From Methylococcaceae bacterium (GTDB taxonomy: Bacteria > Pseudomonadota > Gammaproteobacteria > Methylococcales > Methylomonadaceae), in the NCBI GenBank assembly GCA_947505105.1, contig CANNKG010000001.1:46476-110475 (forward strand): 64,000 nt of DNA, given 5' to 3'. Of this stretch, positions 17,943-26,897 are shown piece after piece. The notes below the pieces were generated by a model, which did not search any database, had not been told where the DNA came from, and worked only from the letters and a program-made list of their open reading frames with translations. The position numbers were made by a program, and so were the translations under genes. How positions within the stretch are numbered: the stretch's first letter is position 1; every line of letters begins with the position of its first letter.

Positions 17943-19412
17943 ATGAATAGCACTCCTGACACTATTAATCCTAGAAATCTAGCTGAATGGACTCAAGTTC
18001 TTAGTGTTCAGGATATGCCGATTTTTTCGAAAACCGCGAAGGATTTATATGAAATTCTGGATGATGATGTAAAAGGCGTGATGGAGCTTGCAGCGATTAT
18101 TTTGCAAGATCCCAATTTAACAGCGAAAGTGCTCAAAATGAGCAATTCACCTTTTTACAATCACTCGCGCCAGAATTTAACGACCGTATCCAGGGCCATT
18201 ATTTTTTTGGGTTCCAATGTGATACGCGAATTAACCGTCGCTTGTTCTTTCTTCGAAGCGGTACTCTCGCCTGAAAACAAAGAACAAGCCAATCGCGCAA
18301 TTGCTGATTCAATTCTGGCGGCAGTACAGGCCAAGGAAATTGCCGTAAATGCGCGGCTCGCTTCACCTGAAAGCATCTTTGTGGCCACTTTACTCAATAA
18401 TATTGGTCCGATTGCTTTCTGGTGTTTCAGTGGCAAACATAGTCGCGAAATGACCGACCTGCTGAAAACCGGTCAATTAAGTCGTGAAGAAATAGAAAAA
18501 AAGGTGCTTGGCTTCAAATTGGAAGCACTGACGGCGAGTTTGTGTAAATCATGGAAACTGGGTGGGTTGATAGACGAAGCGATTAGTAATCCATCGTCGC
18601 GTAATCAAGAAGTCCATCTAGTAAAGCTAGGCAGAGAGGTCGCTCATGCGATAGGCTATGGCTGGGAGTCTCAGGAAATGCTAAGATGTGTCCGTCAGGT
18701 AGAACAAGTCACCGGCCAGTCCTCAAGCATTATTCTCACCCGTTTAAAAAATAATACCGAAACCGCCGTAAAAATTGCCAAGCAATTTGGTGCCAAAGAC
18801 GCTTCCGATTTTATTAAACAGGCGCATACTCAAGTTAGCCAGCTTGATCAAGAAGAAGCACTGAAAAGTAATATTGCTGATCGCAAACAAGTTCAATTTA
18901 AAATTCTTCAAGAAATTGGCTTCATGATGGGTGGACGATTTGACATCAATATGTTGTTTGAAAAAGCGCTAGAAGGTATCCATAACGGAATCGGCATGGA
19001 TAGAACCTTTTTTTGCCTATTATCGCCGGATAAATTATCCCTAAAAGAAAAAATTGCTTTTGGCTGGCAAAAAGACCAAGTTGGCACTAAACTTGACCTA
19101 AAATTAACGCAAAATCCGAATAATTTATTTTACGAAGGTTTAAACCAAGTTTTGGGTTTATGGGCAAATCCCGTCACGCATCAATCACTGTATACTTTGC
19201 ATGTGACCAATTTGATTGGAAAAGTGGAATGTTTTTTGTTGCCTGTTTATACCGAGAACAAGCCGATCGGATTATTTTACTGTGATCGTGCAACATCCCA
19301 TGTACCGTTCACTGAAGATGATTTTAACACGGCTAAACACTTTACCCAGCAAGCTACTATAGCATTGTCAATATACCGCATTAATAAGAAACCCCATGAC
19401 AAATCATCATAA
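17943..19412 (+). CDS. HDOD-GAF signalling protein
   Basis: This 489-residue soluble protein has an N-terminal HDOD domain (about 15-220: VLSVQDMPIFSKTAKDLYEIL, LQDPNLTAKVLKMSNSPFYNH, AIIFLGSNVIRELTVACSFF) and a C-terminal GAF-like domain (about 325-480). HDOD proteins lack the metal-binding HD pair and serve as scaffolds in signalling, motility and stress pathways. The downstream gene, a double receiver protein, overlaps it by 17 bases, so the two are translationally coupled and probably work together. The ligand of the GAF domain is not known. Confidence 0.85.
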   Translation: MNSTPDTINPRNLAEWTQVLSVQDMPIFSKTAKDLYEILDDDVKGVMELAAIILQDPNLTAKVLKMSNSPFYNHSRQNLTTVSRAIIFLGSNVIRELTVACSFFEAVLSPENKEQANRAIADSILAAVQAKEIAVNARLASPESIFVATLLNNIGPIAFWCFSGKHSREMTDLLKTGQLSREEIEKKVLGFKLEALTASLCKSWKLGGLIDEAISNPSSRNQEVHLVKLGREVAHAIGYGWESQEMLRCVRQVEQVTGQSSSIILTRLKNNTETAVKIAKQFGAKDASDFIKQAHTQVSQLDQEEALKSNIADRKQVQFKILQEIGFMMGGRFDINMLFEKALEGIHNGIGMDRTFFCLLSPDKLSLKEKIAFGWQKDQVGTKLDLKLTQNPNNLFYEGLNQVLGLWANPVTHQSLYTLHVTNLIGKVECFLLPVYTENKPIGLFYCDRATSHVPFTEDDFNTAKHFTQQATIALSIYRINKKPHDKSS

Positions 19413-20193
19413 GTTTTCACAATTACACGTTTTACTCATTGAGCCGTCGCATACTCAGCAATTGATAATTACAAATTATCTTCATCAGGCCGGAGTCGTT
19501 AATATCGAATGCATCGAAAGCGGATTTGAAGCATTACGCGTAATTCCCAAACTCTTGCCTGAACTGGTCATCAGTGCCATGTATTTACCCGACATGACTG
19601 GCGATGATTTATTGCTGGCGATCCGGGAAACCAAAGATGCCTATGCGATGGCTTTCTTATTGATTTCCAGCGAAACCAAACTCGAATATCTGGAACCTAT
19701 TCGTCAAGCGGGTGCCATCGCGATTCTACCCAAACCGTTTTCTCAGGAACAACTGATTTTCGCCTTAGAAGCAACCCTGGATTATGTCAAGCCTGAAATT
19801 ATTCAACTGCAACATTTCAATACCGAAGACCTTCAGATTTTAGTTGTAGACGATAGTAGTACTTTTCTCAAATATTTAAGCCATTTGTTAAACGACTTGG
19901 GGATTGAAAACATAGCTACCGCGAAAGATGGAACTGAAGCTTTAGATATAATTGCCACACAATATTTTGATTTGATCATAACCGACTACAATATGCCAAA
20001 TATGGATGGTTTGGAAATGGTCAATCAGATTCGACATGGAAAAAAACAGAATAATATCCCGATTTTAATGATTACCAGCGAACAAAGTGAAGAACGTCTG
20101 ACACTATTAAAAAACTCCGGCGTATCAGCGGTAGTTGATAAACCCTTTGCTCCAGCGATTATTAAGAATTTAATCACGCGTTTATTGAATTAA
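19396..20193 (+). CDS. Double receiver protein with a degenerate first receiver
   Basis: This 265-residue protein contains two receiver domains and no output domain. The first (about 9-128) is degenerate: the acidic pair is replaced (LLIEPSH) and the phosphoacceptor position is A61 (VISAMYLPD), although the switch Lys (PKPF) is kept. The second (about 145-264) is intact, with D152/D153, D197 (IITDYNMPNMDG) and K249. Phosphorylation therefore probably takes place only on the second domain, with the first used for dimerisation or partner binding. It overlaps the HDOD-GAF gene by 17 bases. No kinase gene is adjacent. Confidence 0.9.
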   Translation: MTNHHKFSQLHVLLIEPSHTQQLIITNYLHQAGVVNIECIESGFEALRVIPKLLPELVISAMYLPDMTGDDLLLAIRETKDAYAMAFLLISSETKLEYLEPIRQAGAIAILPKPFSQEQLIFALEATLDYVKPEIIQLQHFNTEDLQILVVDDSSTFLKYLSHLLNDLGIENIATAKDGTEALDIIATQYFDLIITDYNMPNMDGLEMVNQIRHGKKQNNIPILMITSEQSEERLTLLKNSGVSAVVDKPFAPAIIKNLITRLLN

Positions 20194-20432
20194 ATTCAGG
20201 GTAAATGTGTCATAGTGGGTTAAGTTGTTAATTTTTTATTTTATCAATCAAATTGAGAACCGGATAATTGATCAATTCTAGCTTTTGTCTCTGTAATCAA
20301 CTAGGTTGATCGGTTTGATCTAATAACACATAAGGCTCTCAAACTTAATAACAAACATATCGGGGTTTCTTCCTGAACGAACCTAAAGTTTAATCACTAC
20401 TTAATAGCTTATATCGCAAAATAGATACTTTC

Positions 20433-22151
20433 ATGGACAATGTACCAGCTCACTTGCAATTTAGCGGCCTACCAAACTTTCTGATTCAGAATGGTCTATT
20501 AGCAAAAGAAGATATTCAAAAGCACATAGACGAGGCTCAAAAAAAGAAACTTCCATTTATTAGTTATTTAGTTGGTAATAAATTAATAGATGGATATGTC
20601 TTTGCTTCAACAGCCTCCGGTTCCTTTGGTCTTCCATTTATTGATCTTAAATCACTCGATATTCGTGCCCTACCCACCAAACTTGTCAGCGAAAAACTGA
20701 TTCGACAACACCACGCATTACCCCTGTTTAAAAGAGGTAACAAGCTCTTTATCGCAATTTCTGATCCGACTAATTTCCAAGCTCAAGATGAAATCAAATT
20801 TCATACTCGATTGAATACCGAAGCAATTTTAGTCGAAGAAGATCTGCTGACAAAAATTATTGAAACATCGCTGGAAGCTGCCGACACCAGCATGAAGGAT
20901 ATGCTCGATACCGACCTCGACAACCTTGAAATTACCGCCGGTGACGAGGAAGATAAGGCAAGTGAACGCGATATGGATATCGACGATGCTCCGATTGTTC
21001 GTTTCGTCAACAAAATACTGCTTGATTCAATTAAGCGAGGTGCATCGGATATACATCTGGAGCCCTACGAAAAAAACTTCAGGATTCGTTTCAGAGCCGA
21101 TGGCATGCTTTCAGAAATAGCCAGCCCCCCTGCATCGCTTTCAAATCGGGTAATTTCTAGAATTAAAGTCATGTCAAAAATGGATATTGCCGAACGACGT
21201 GTCCCACAAGATGGTCGCATCAAAATGCAATTGTCTAAAAATCGGGCCATTGATTTTCGGGTTAATACCTGCCCAACATTGTTCGGTGAAAAAGTCGTAC
21301 TACGTCTCCTCGATCCTACCAGTGCCCAGCTTGGTATTGATAAGCTTGGTTTTGAACCAATACAACAAAAGTTATTTTTAGAAGCAATTCATCGTCCCTA
21401 TGGGATGGTCCTCGTTACCGGACCCACCGGAAGTGGTAAAACCGTAACTCTGTATACGGGTCTTAATATCCTCAATAGCATGGAGGTCAATATTTCAACC
21501 GCCGAAGATCCTGTTGAAATTACCGTGGCCGGAATTAATCAGGTCAACGTTAATGTAAAATCGGGGCTGACTTTTGCCGAAGCATTGCGTGCCTTCTTAC
21601 GACAAGACCCCGACATTATCATGGTAGGGGAGATTCGTGACCTTGAAACAGCTGAAATTGCGGTCAAGGCTGCACAAACTGGTCACTTAGTGCTATCTAC
21701 TCTGCACACTAACGACGCCCCACAAACATTGAACCGCCTGCTCCAAATGGGGATTCCGGCGTTTAATATCGTATCAGCCGTTAATTTGATTATGGCCCAG
21801 CGCTTAGCCAGACGTTTATGTGAAAATTGCAAAAAACCAGCCAATTTCCCTGATATCACCCTACTACAAGCCGGTTTTCCGGAAGATCAACTTAAAGAAC
21901 TTCGAGTCTACACTCATAATCCCGAAGGTTGTGAAAAATGTAATGGCGGTTACAAAGGGCGGGTAGGTATCTACCAAGTAATGCCCATCAGTGAAAAAAT
22001 GCGCGAACTTATTTTGGAAGGTGGTAATACGCTCGAATTAGCCAAGCTCTCCAAATCTGAAGGTATCAATGACTTACGTGCATCCGGTTTACTCAAGGTA
22101 CAAATGGGTGTCACCAGTTTAGAAGAAGTGGATCGTGTTACCAAGGAATAA
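20433..22151 (+). CDS. pilB: Type IV pilus extension ATPase PilB
   Basis: This 572-residue hexameric ATPase powers pilus polymerisation at the inner membrane. It has an N-terminal MshEN-type domain (about 10-165). The motor domain carries Walker A GPTGSGKT (about 330-337), an Asp box (DPVEITVAGINQVNV), Walker B (DIIMVGEIRDLETAEIA) and a His box (HLVLSTLHTNDA). A tetracysteine zinc site uses CENCKKP and CEKCNGG. It starts the run pilB-pilC-pilD, spaced by 2 bases each. The usual neighbouring pilin gene pilA is not found between 20194 and 20432 or elsewhere in the window. Confidence 0.97.
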   Translation: MDNVPAHLQFSGLPNFLIQNGLLAKEDIQKHIDEAQKKKLPFISYLVGNKLIDGYVFASTASGSFGLPFIDLKSLDIRALPTKLVSEKLIRQHHALPLFKRGNKLFIAISDPTNFQAQDEIKFHTRLNTEAILVEEDLLTKIIETSLEAADTSMKDMLDTDLDNLEITAGDEEDKASERDMDIDDAPIVRFVNKILLDSIKRGASDIHLEPYEKNFRIRFRADGMLSEIASPPASLSNRVISRIKVMSKMDIAERRVPQDGRIKMQLSKNRAIDFRVNTCPTLFGEKVVLRLLDPTSAQLGIDKLGFEPIQQKLFLEAIHRPYGMVLVTGPTGSGKTVTLYTGLNILNSMEVNISTAEDPVEITVAGINQVNVNVKSGLTFAEALRAFLRQDPDIIMVGEIRDLETAEIAVKAAQTGHLVLSTLHTNDAPQTLNRLLQMGIPAFNIVSAVNLIMAQRLARRLCENCKKPANFPDITLLQAGFPEDQLKELRVYTHNPEGCEKCNGGYKGRVGIYQVMPISEKMRELILEGGNTLELAKLSKSEGINDLRASGLLKVQMGVTSLEEVDRVTKE

Positions 22152-22153
22152 TC

Positions 22154-23389
22154 ATGGCAGAAAAACCCACCAATAAAAATACCGACCGAATCGACTTCGT
22201 TTGGCAAGGAAAAGACAAATCAGGCATTAAAACCAGCGGCGAGATTGCCGCAAAGAGCGAAACAATTGCCCGCTCGGAATTAAGACGTTCAGGCATTCGA
22301 GTCATCAGCATCAAAAAGAAACCCAAACCACTTTTTACTGCGCGAGCTCGTCCGATTACGACCAAAGAAATTGCTATTTTTTCAAGACAGCTTGCCACGA
22401 TGCTTTCAGCTGGGGTGCCGCTAGTACAATCCTTCGAAATTATTGGCAAGGGGCATGAAAATCCGAGTATGTCGAATTTGCTGCTCACCATTAAAGCAGA
22501 CATTGAGGCAGGTGATACGCTTGCCGAGGCACTCAGCAAACACCCAATGCAGTTTGATGAGTTATTCTGCAACTTGGTCAACTCCGGCGAACAAGCCGGA
22601 GTTTTAGAATCGTTGCTGGACAAAATTGCGACCTATAAGGAAAAATCGGAGTCCATCCGCGCCAAAGTGAAAAAAGCGTTGACCTATCCTATTGCAGTAC
22701 TCGTGGTTGCAGTGATCGTGTCCACAATTTTGCTCATTTTTGTGGTTCCAATTTTTGAAGATTTATTCAAAGGCTTTGGTGCTGATTTACCTGCTTTTAC
22801 GGTCATGGTCATCGATATGTCCAAAGTCGTTCAGGAATGGTGGTGGATAGCCGTAATATTTATTGTTGTAGCAGGTCAAGTATTTAAATATCTAAAAGGA
22901 CATTCTCGAAAATTCAATCATAATCTGGACCGACTGTTATTGAAAATTCCTGTCGTGGGATTAATTCTGAATAAATCAGCCATCGCTCGTTTTGCTCGAA
23001 CCTTGGGTACTATGTCAGCAGCAGGGGTACCATTGGTAGAAGCACTTGCTTCAGTCGCCGGGGCTTGCGGTAATATTATTTACTCGGATGCCGTCATGAA
23101 AATGCGCGAAGATGTGTCCACCGGGCAAAGGCTCGAATTTTCAATGATTCAAGCTAAAATTTTCCCCCATATGGTCATTCAGATGGTTGCCATTGGTGAG
23201 GAATCAGGCTCAATCGATAAAATGCTCGACAAAGTGGCCGACTTTTACGAAGAAGAAGTCGATAATCTTGTTGATAACTTAAGCAGCCTAATGGAGCCAT
23301 TGATTATGGCAGTCCTAGGAGTTCTGGTCGGCGGCTTAATCGTAGCAATGTACTTACCTATCTTTAAACTCGGCGCAGCGATACACTAA
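22154..23389 (+). CDS. pilC: Type IV pilus inner-membrane platform protein PilC
   Basis: This 411-residue GspF-family membrane protein couples the PilB motor to pilin extraction. Two cytoplasmic T2SSF domains (about 75-200 and 280-400) are recognisable from EIAIFSRQLATMLSAGVPLVQSFEI and AIARFARTLGTMSAAGVPLVEALA. Membrane segments are VLVVAVIVSTILLIFVVPIF, WWWIAVIFIVVAGQVF and the final VLGVLVGGLIVAMYLPIF. It starts 2 bases after pilB. Confidence 0.97.
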   Translation: MAEKPTNKNTDRIDFVWQGKDKSGIKTSGEIAAKSETIARSELRRSGIRVISIKKKPKPLFTARARPITTKEIAIFSRQLATMLSAGVPLVQSFEIIGKGHENPSMSNLLLTIKADIEAGDTLAEALSKHPMQFDELFCNLVNSGEQAGVLESLLDKIATYKEKSESIRAKVKKALTYPIAVLVVAVIVSTILLIFVVPIFEDLFKGFGADLPAFTVMVIDMSKVVQEWWWIAVIFIVVAGQVFKYLKGHSRKFNHNLDRLLLKIPVVGLILNKSAIARFARTLGTMSAAGVPLVEALASVAGACGNIIYSDAVMKMREDVSTGQRLEFSMIQAKIFPHMVIQMVAIGEESGSIDKMLDKVADFYEEEVDNLVDNLSSLMEPLIMAVLGVLVGGLIVAMYLPIFKLGAAIH

Positions 23390-23391
23390 TC

Positions 23392-24264
23392 ATGACCTTA
23401 CTTGACATCCTTGAGCACACCCCACTTCTCTTGATCTTCTTGGTGACGGTAATCGGCTTAATCGTCGGCAGTTTTCTGAATGTGGTGATATATCGCCTAC
23501 CCTTGATGATGCAGCGTCAGTGGCGCAACGAATGCCTCCAGTTTCTGAGTCAACCTGCTGATCCAGCAATCCAAGAGCGGTTTAACCTGTTTCTCCCATT
23601 ATCACGCTGTCCTCACTGCCAAACGGGTATCAAACCCTATCAAAATATTCCCGTCTTAAGTTATCTGCTTCTGAAGGGTCGCTGTGCGTCTTGTTCCGTT
23701 GCTATTTCAATACGTTATCCTATCATTGAAGCACTCACCGGAATCTTATCGGCAATGGTCGCTTTAAACCTTGGTTTCTCCGCCGCGCTACCTTGGGCAC
23801 TGGTACTTACGTGGTCCTTGATCGCCTTAAGCTTTATTGATCTGGATTCTCAATTATTACCGGACAGCATTACCCAACCTCTGTTATGGCTAGGCTTATT
23901 CTTAAGTGTGTTTACAATTTTCGCTTCACCAGACTCAAGCATTATTGGCACTATTTCAGGCTATCTAAGCTTATGGACCGTTTATCAAGTCTTTAAATTA
24001 ACGACTGGAAAAGAAGGAATGGGTTATGGAGATTTTAAATTACTCGCACTGCTAGGCGCTTGGTTAGGTTGGCAATTTCTACCATTGATCATTTTATTAT
24101 CTTCCTGCGTTGGTGCGGTAGTGGGGTTGGCAATGATTATATTCGCTAAACATGATCACCAAATTCCAATTCCTTTTGGACCTTATTTGGCTGCAGCAGG
24201 CTGGATAGCCTTAATCTGGGGAGGCAAACTTAATGCCCTCTATCTTGGATTTGTAGGCATTTGA
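23392..24264 (+). CDS. pilD: Prepilin peptidase / N-methyltransferase PilD
   Basis: This 290-residue aspartic membrane protease cleaves and N-methylates type IV prepilins. It opens with the conserved GLIVGSFLNVVIYRLPLMM. Two CxxC pairs (CPHC and CASC) form the zinc/methylase loop. The catalytic aspartates lie in SFIDLDSQLLPD and in GMGYGDFKLLA. Multiple membrane helices follow. It is spaced 2 bases from pilC; coaE follows after 30 bases. Confidence 0.97.
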   Translation: MTLLDILEHTPLLLIFLVTVIGLIVGSFLNVVIYRLPLMMQRQWRNECLQFLSQPADPAIQERFNLFLPLSRCPHCQTGIKPYQNIPVLSYLLLKGRCASCSVAISIRYPIIEALTGILSAMVALNLGFSAALPWALVLTWSLIALSFIDLDSQLLPDSITQPLLWLGLFLSVFTIFASPDSSIIGTISGYLSLWTVYQVFKLTTGKEGMGYGDFKLLALLGAWLGWQFLPLIILLSSCVGAVVGLAMIIFAKHDHQIPIPFGPYLAAAGWIALIWGGKLNALYLGFVGI

Positions 24265-24294
24265 GATCAATCAAGGAAGGTTAAAATAAGTCAG

Positions 24295-24900
24295 ATGTAT
24301 AAAATAGGTCTTACAGGCGGTATTGCTGCGGGTAAATCATCTGTTGCGAATTTATTTGCAGAGCGTGGCGTCACCATTATTGATGCGGATCTGATCGCTC
24401 GTCAACTTGTCGAAAAAGACCAACCTGCACTCATTAAAATTCAACAACATTTTGGCGATAGCGTGATTAATGCCGATGGTTCCTTAAACCGGCAAAAATT
24501 GAGTGATATTATTTTTTCCAATAAAACGCAAAAAATCTATTTGGAAAATATATTACATCCATTAATTTATGCTACCATTCAATGCCAAATAGATAGCTTA
24601 TCCGATGAATATTGCATACTTGCGATTCCGTTATTATTCGAAACAAAAATGCAACACTTTGTCGATCGTATTCTGGTCGTAGACTGTCCGGTCGAATTAC
24701 AAATCAGTCGACTTAAGCTCCGAGACCAGCATAATGACGCTAAGATAAACAACATTATTGAAAGTCAGGTTTCGCGTGAGTTTCGACGTCAAAACGCCGA
24801 TGACATCCTCGATAATTCAAGTGATTATAGTGCTCTTGCCGCACAAGTATTAAAATTACATACGTTATACCTCTCGATTGCCAAAAAATCATTTAACTAA
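24295..24900 (+). CDS. coaE: Dephospho-CoA kinase
   Basis: This 201-residue P-loop kinase phosphorylates dephospho-CoA in the last step of coenzyme A synthesis. It shows GLTGGIAAGKSSV (residues 5-17), the DADLIARQLV motif with the catalytic Asp, LENILHPLIYATI and the lid/adenine region DRILVVDCPVELQISRL. The position between pilD and zapD is the usual gammaproteobacterial order. Confidence 0.96.
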   Translation: MYKIGLTGGIAAGKSSVANLFAERGVTIIDADLIARQLVEKDQPALIKIQQHFGDSVINADGSLNRQKLSDIIFSNKTQKIYLENILHPLIYATIQCQIDSLSDEYCILAIPLLFETKMQHFVDRILVVDCPVELQISRLKLRDQHNDAKINNIIESQVSREFRRQNADDILDNSSDYSALAAQVLKLHTLYLSIAKKSFN

Positions 24901-24923
24901 CTGAATTAGGATTAGCACTCACA

Positions 24924-25694
24924 GTGAACGCCCCGATTACTTACGAGTTTCCTCTCAACGAACGTATCCGCGTATTTATCCGGATTGAACAATTATTTAT
25001 TCAACTGCATCATTTTCTGGCCGGACCTACGGTATTGGATAAACGCGCAGCCATTAAAACCTTACTTGATATCCTAATGATATTTAGTCGGAATGATTTA
25101 AAATCTGAAATACTCAAAGAGATCGAACGACATATTAAAGTATTTAACCAAATGGCTGATAGCACTAAAGTCGATACCGATAAATTAGATAAAATTTTGT
25201 CAGAGCTAAATAACATGAGTAAAAAACTCTATGCCAATAGCGGCAAAATTGGTATCAACGTGATGGCAAGCGATTTATTTCAAAGCATTTCTCAGCGAAG
25301 CGCAATTCCAGGCGGCACCTGTTCTTTTGATTTGCCGGCATTTCATTATTGGTTGGAAAAAGACAGCATAAATCCACTGACTAACTTAGAACAATGGGTG
25401 AAACCGTTTAATGACATTCGAATTGCCATCGATACGTTGCTCGATTACATTCGCAATAGTGGCCATACCACTCAGGAAATAGCCGAAGCAGGTTTTTTTC
25501 AATTAACTCTGGATAGTAACCAACCTTTTCAATTACTTAGAATCAGTCTGGCGCATAACCTTCCCTATTTTGCCGAAACGAGCGGCGGAAAACACCGATT
25601 TACCATTCGTATGATGAATCCAAGCACCGATAACAATCGTCCAAGCCAAACCACTCAAAATGTCCCGTTTGAATTAACCTGTTGTGTTTTTTAA
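24924..25694 (+). CDS. zapD: Cell division protein ZapD
   Basis: This 256-residue cytoplasmic protein bundles FtsZ filaments. Family markers are the N-terminal [41 protein letters not shown] and the central [22 protein letters not shown]. The start is GTG at 24924, with a weak TAGGA about 13 bases before it. It ends in a TAATG overlap with yacG. Confidence 0.95.
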   Translation: MNAPITYEFPLNERIRVFIRIEQLFIQLHHFLAGPTVLDKRAAIKTLLDILMIFSRNDLKSEILKEIERHIKVFNQMADSTKVDTDKLDKILSELNNMSKKLYANSGKIGINVMASDLFQSISQRSAIPGGTCSFDLPAFHYWLEKDSINPLTNLEQWVKPFNDIRIAIDTLLDYIRNSGHTTQEIAEAGFFQLTLDSNQPFQLLRISLAHNLPYFAETSGGKHRFTIRMMNPSTDNNRPSQTTQNVPFELTCCVF

Positions 25695-25894
25695 TGACTT
25701 CCGTTACAGCACTCATCGTTTCCTGCCCAACCTGCAAAAAAGACGTAGCTTGGTTACCAGAGCAACGTTTTAAACCTTTTTGCAGTGAACGCTGTAAATT
25801 GATCGATTTAGGCGATTGGGCCACCGAAAGCCATACAATTCCTGGCGACCCCCTCGATACATTCAACGCGGATAATCCCGATCAACTTGATTGA
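25694..25894 (+). CDS. yacG: DNA gyrase inhibitor YacG, zinc protein
   Basis: This 66-residue protein binds zinc through CPTC and CSERC (C-x2-C ... C-x3-C) and is known to inhibit DNA gyrase. [20 protein letters not shown] is the family signature. I chose the ATG at 25694, which overlaps the zapD stop as TAATG, over the in-frame TTG at 25682. Its stop lies only 4 bases from the end of the convergent Nudix gene. Confidence 0.93.
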   Translation: MTSVTALIVSCPTCKKDVAWLPEQRFKPFCSERCKLIDLGDWATESHTIPGDPLDTFNADNPDQLD

Positions 25895-25898
25895 AGAT

Positions 25899-26861
25899 TC
25901 AGTCCGAAAACAACCTAATCCCGGCAATGCCTTGAGCTCCATGCGTAATTGCCCGATCTAAATCAGCATATTGCATTCCGCCTAGGGCGTAGATGGGTAA
26001 ATTGACCCGGTTCACTAAGTTTTGAAATTCCGTCCACCCCATAGCCACTGTATTTGGGTGCGTTAAGGTGGGTAAAACCGGTGCCAGCACTACAAAATCA
26101 ACACCAATGGCTTCGGCGTGAGCGAGTTGTTGATAATTGTGACAAGACGCTCCCACACAAGAAATACCTACGGGACGTTCAATCAAATTCATCAAATCAC
26201 GACTGGCTAAATGCACACCAAACGGTGTCGCCCAAGCGCCATGAAGTGCAGAATTAACTAACAGGTTGGCTCGATAAGCTTGACAAAGCGGCAATGCCAC
26301 CTCTGTGAACGTTTGCACCTGTTCAAGCGTCAATATTTTCAAGCGTGCTTGAATCAACCGAACGCCTTGGTCGAGAATATGCTGAAGCGCTTGGAGTAAA
26401 ATTTCCTGAGCAGCATAACCAAATTTATTTGCAATAGTTTCGGCATCTAAAATTGCATAGAGTTGTGGCAATTGCACCGCTTTGATGATCGGCACATTTG
26501 CTGCCGGAAATGCCAGATCCGACAACATCGCCGATTCCACCCAGCGCAATACCTGCCCTTCTCGGCCATGCGGATGACCTGAATAAGCGGTAATTCGATA
26601 GACGTTCAACTGAACCGAGCGATCAGGATAACAATGGCGAATGGTAATAAGTGGGACGGCGGCTGAAACATCAATACCCAGCTCTTCTTCGAACTCTCGC
26701 TGCAAAGCTTCAACAATCGATTCCTGGGCATGAATTTTACCGCCCGGGAATTCCCATAAATTTCCCTGATGTTGATGCGCTTGACGGAGCGCTACCAGCA
26801 CACGTTGTTGCTCATCGGAAACAACCCCGACGGCGACTTGTAAAAATTCAGTATCGTGCAT
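25899..26861 (-). CDS. Nudix hydrolase (MutT-like) fused to a thiamine-phosphate-synthase-like domain
   Basis: This 320-residue fusion has an N-terminal Nudix domain (about 5-135) with a complete Nudix box (GGKIHAQESIVEALQRE, then FEEELGI). The motif suits removal of oxidised nucleotides such as 8-oxo-dGTP. The C-terminal half (about 145-318) is a TIM-barrel resembling ThiE (RLIQARLK, GVHLASRDLM, GISCVGASCHN, FVVLAPVLPTLTHP, IYALGGMQ). This fusion is recurrent in gammaproteobacteria, where the second domain is thought not to be the main thiamine synthase. Convergent to yacG, with argJ upstream. Confidence 0.88.
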   Translation of the reverse strand: MHDTEFLQVAVGVVSDEQQRVLVALRQAHQHQGNLWEFPGGKIHAQESIVEALQREFEEELGIDVSAAVPLITIRHCYPDRSVQLNVYRITAYSGHPHGREGQVLRWVESAMLSDLAFPAANVPIIKAVQLPQLYAILDAETIANKFGYAAQEILLQALQHILDQGVRLIQARLKILTLEQVQTFTEVALPLCQAYRANLLVNSALHGAWATPFGVHLASRDLMNLIERPVGISCVGASCHNYQQLAHAEAIGVDFVVLAPVLPTLTHPNTVAMGWTEFQNLVNRVNLPIYALGGMQYADLDRAITHGAQGIAGIRLFSD

Positions 26862-26897
26862 CTATATGTGAGTCTGACTGATGAGCAATGTTATTAT

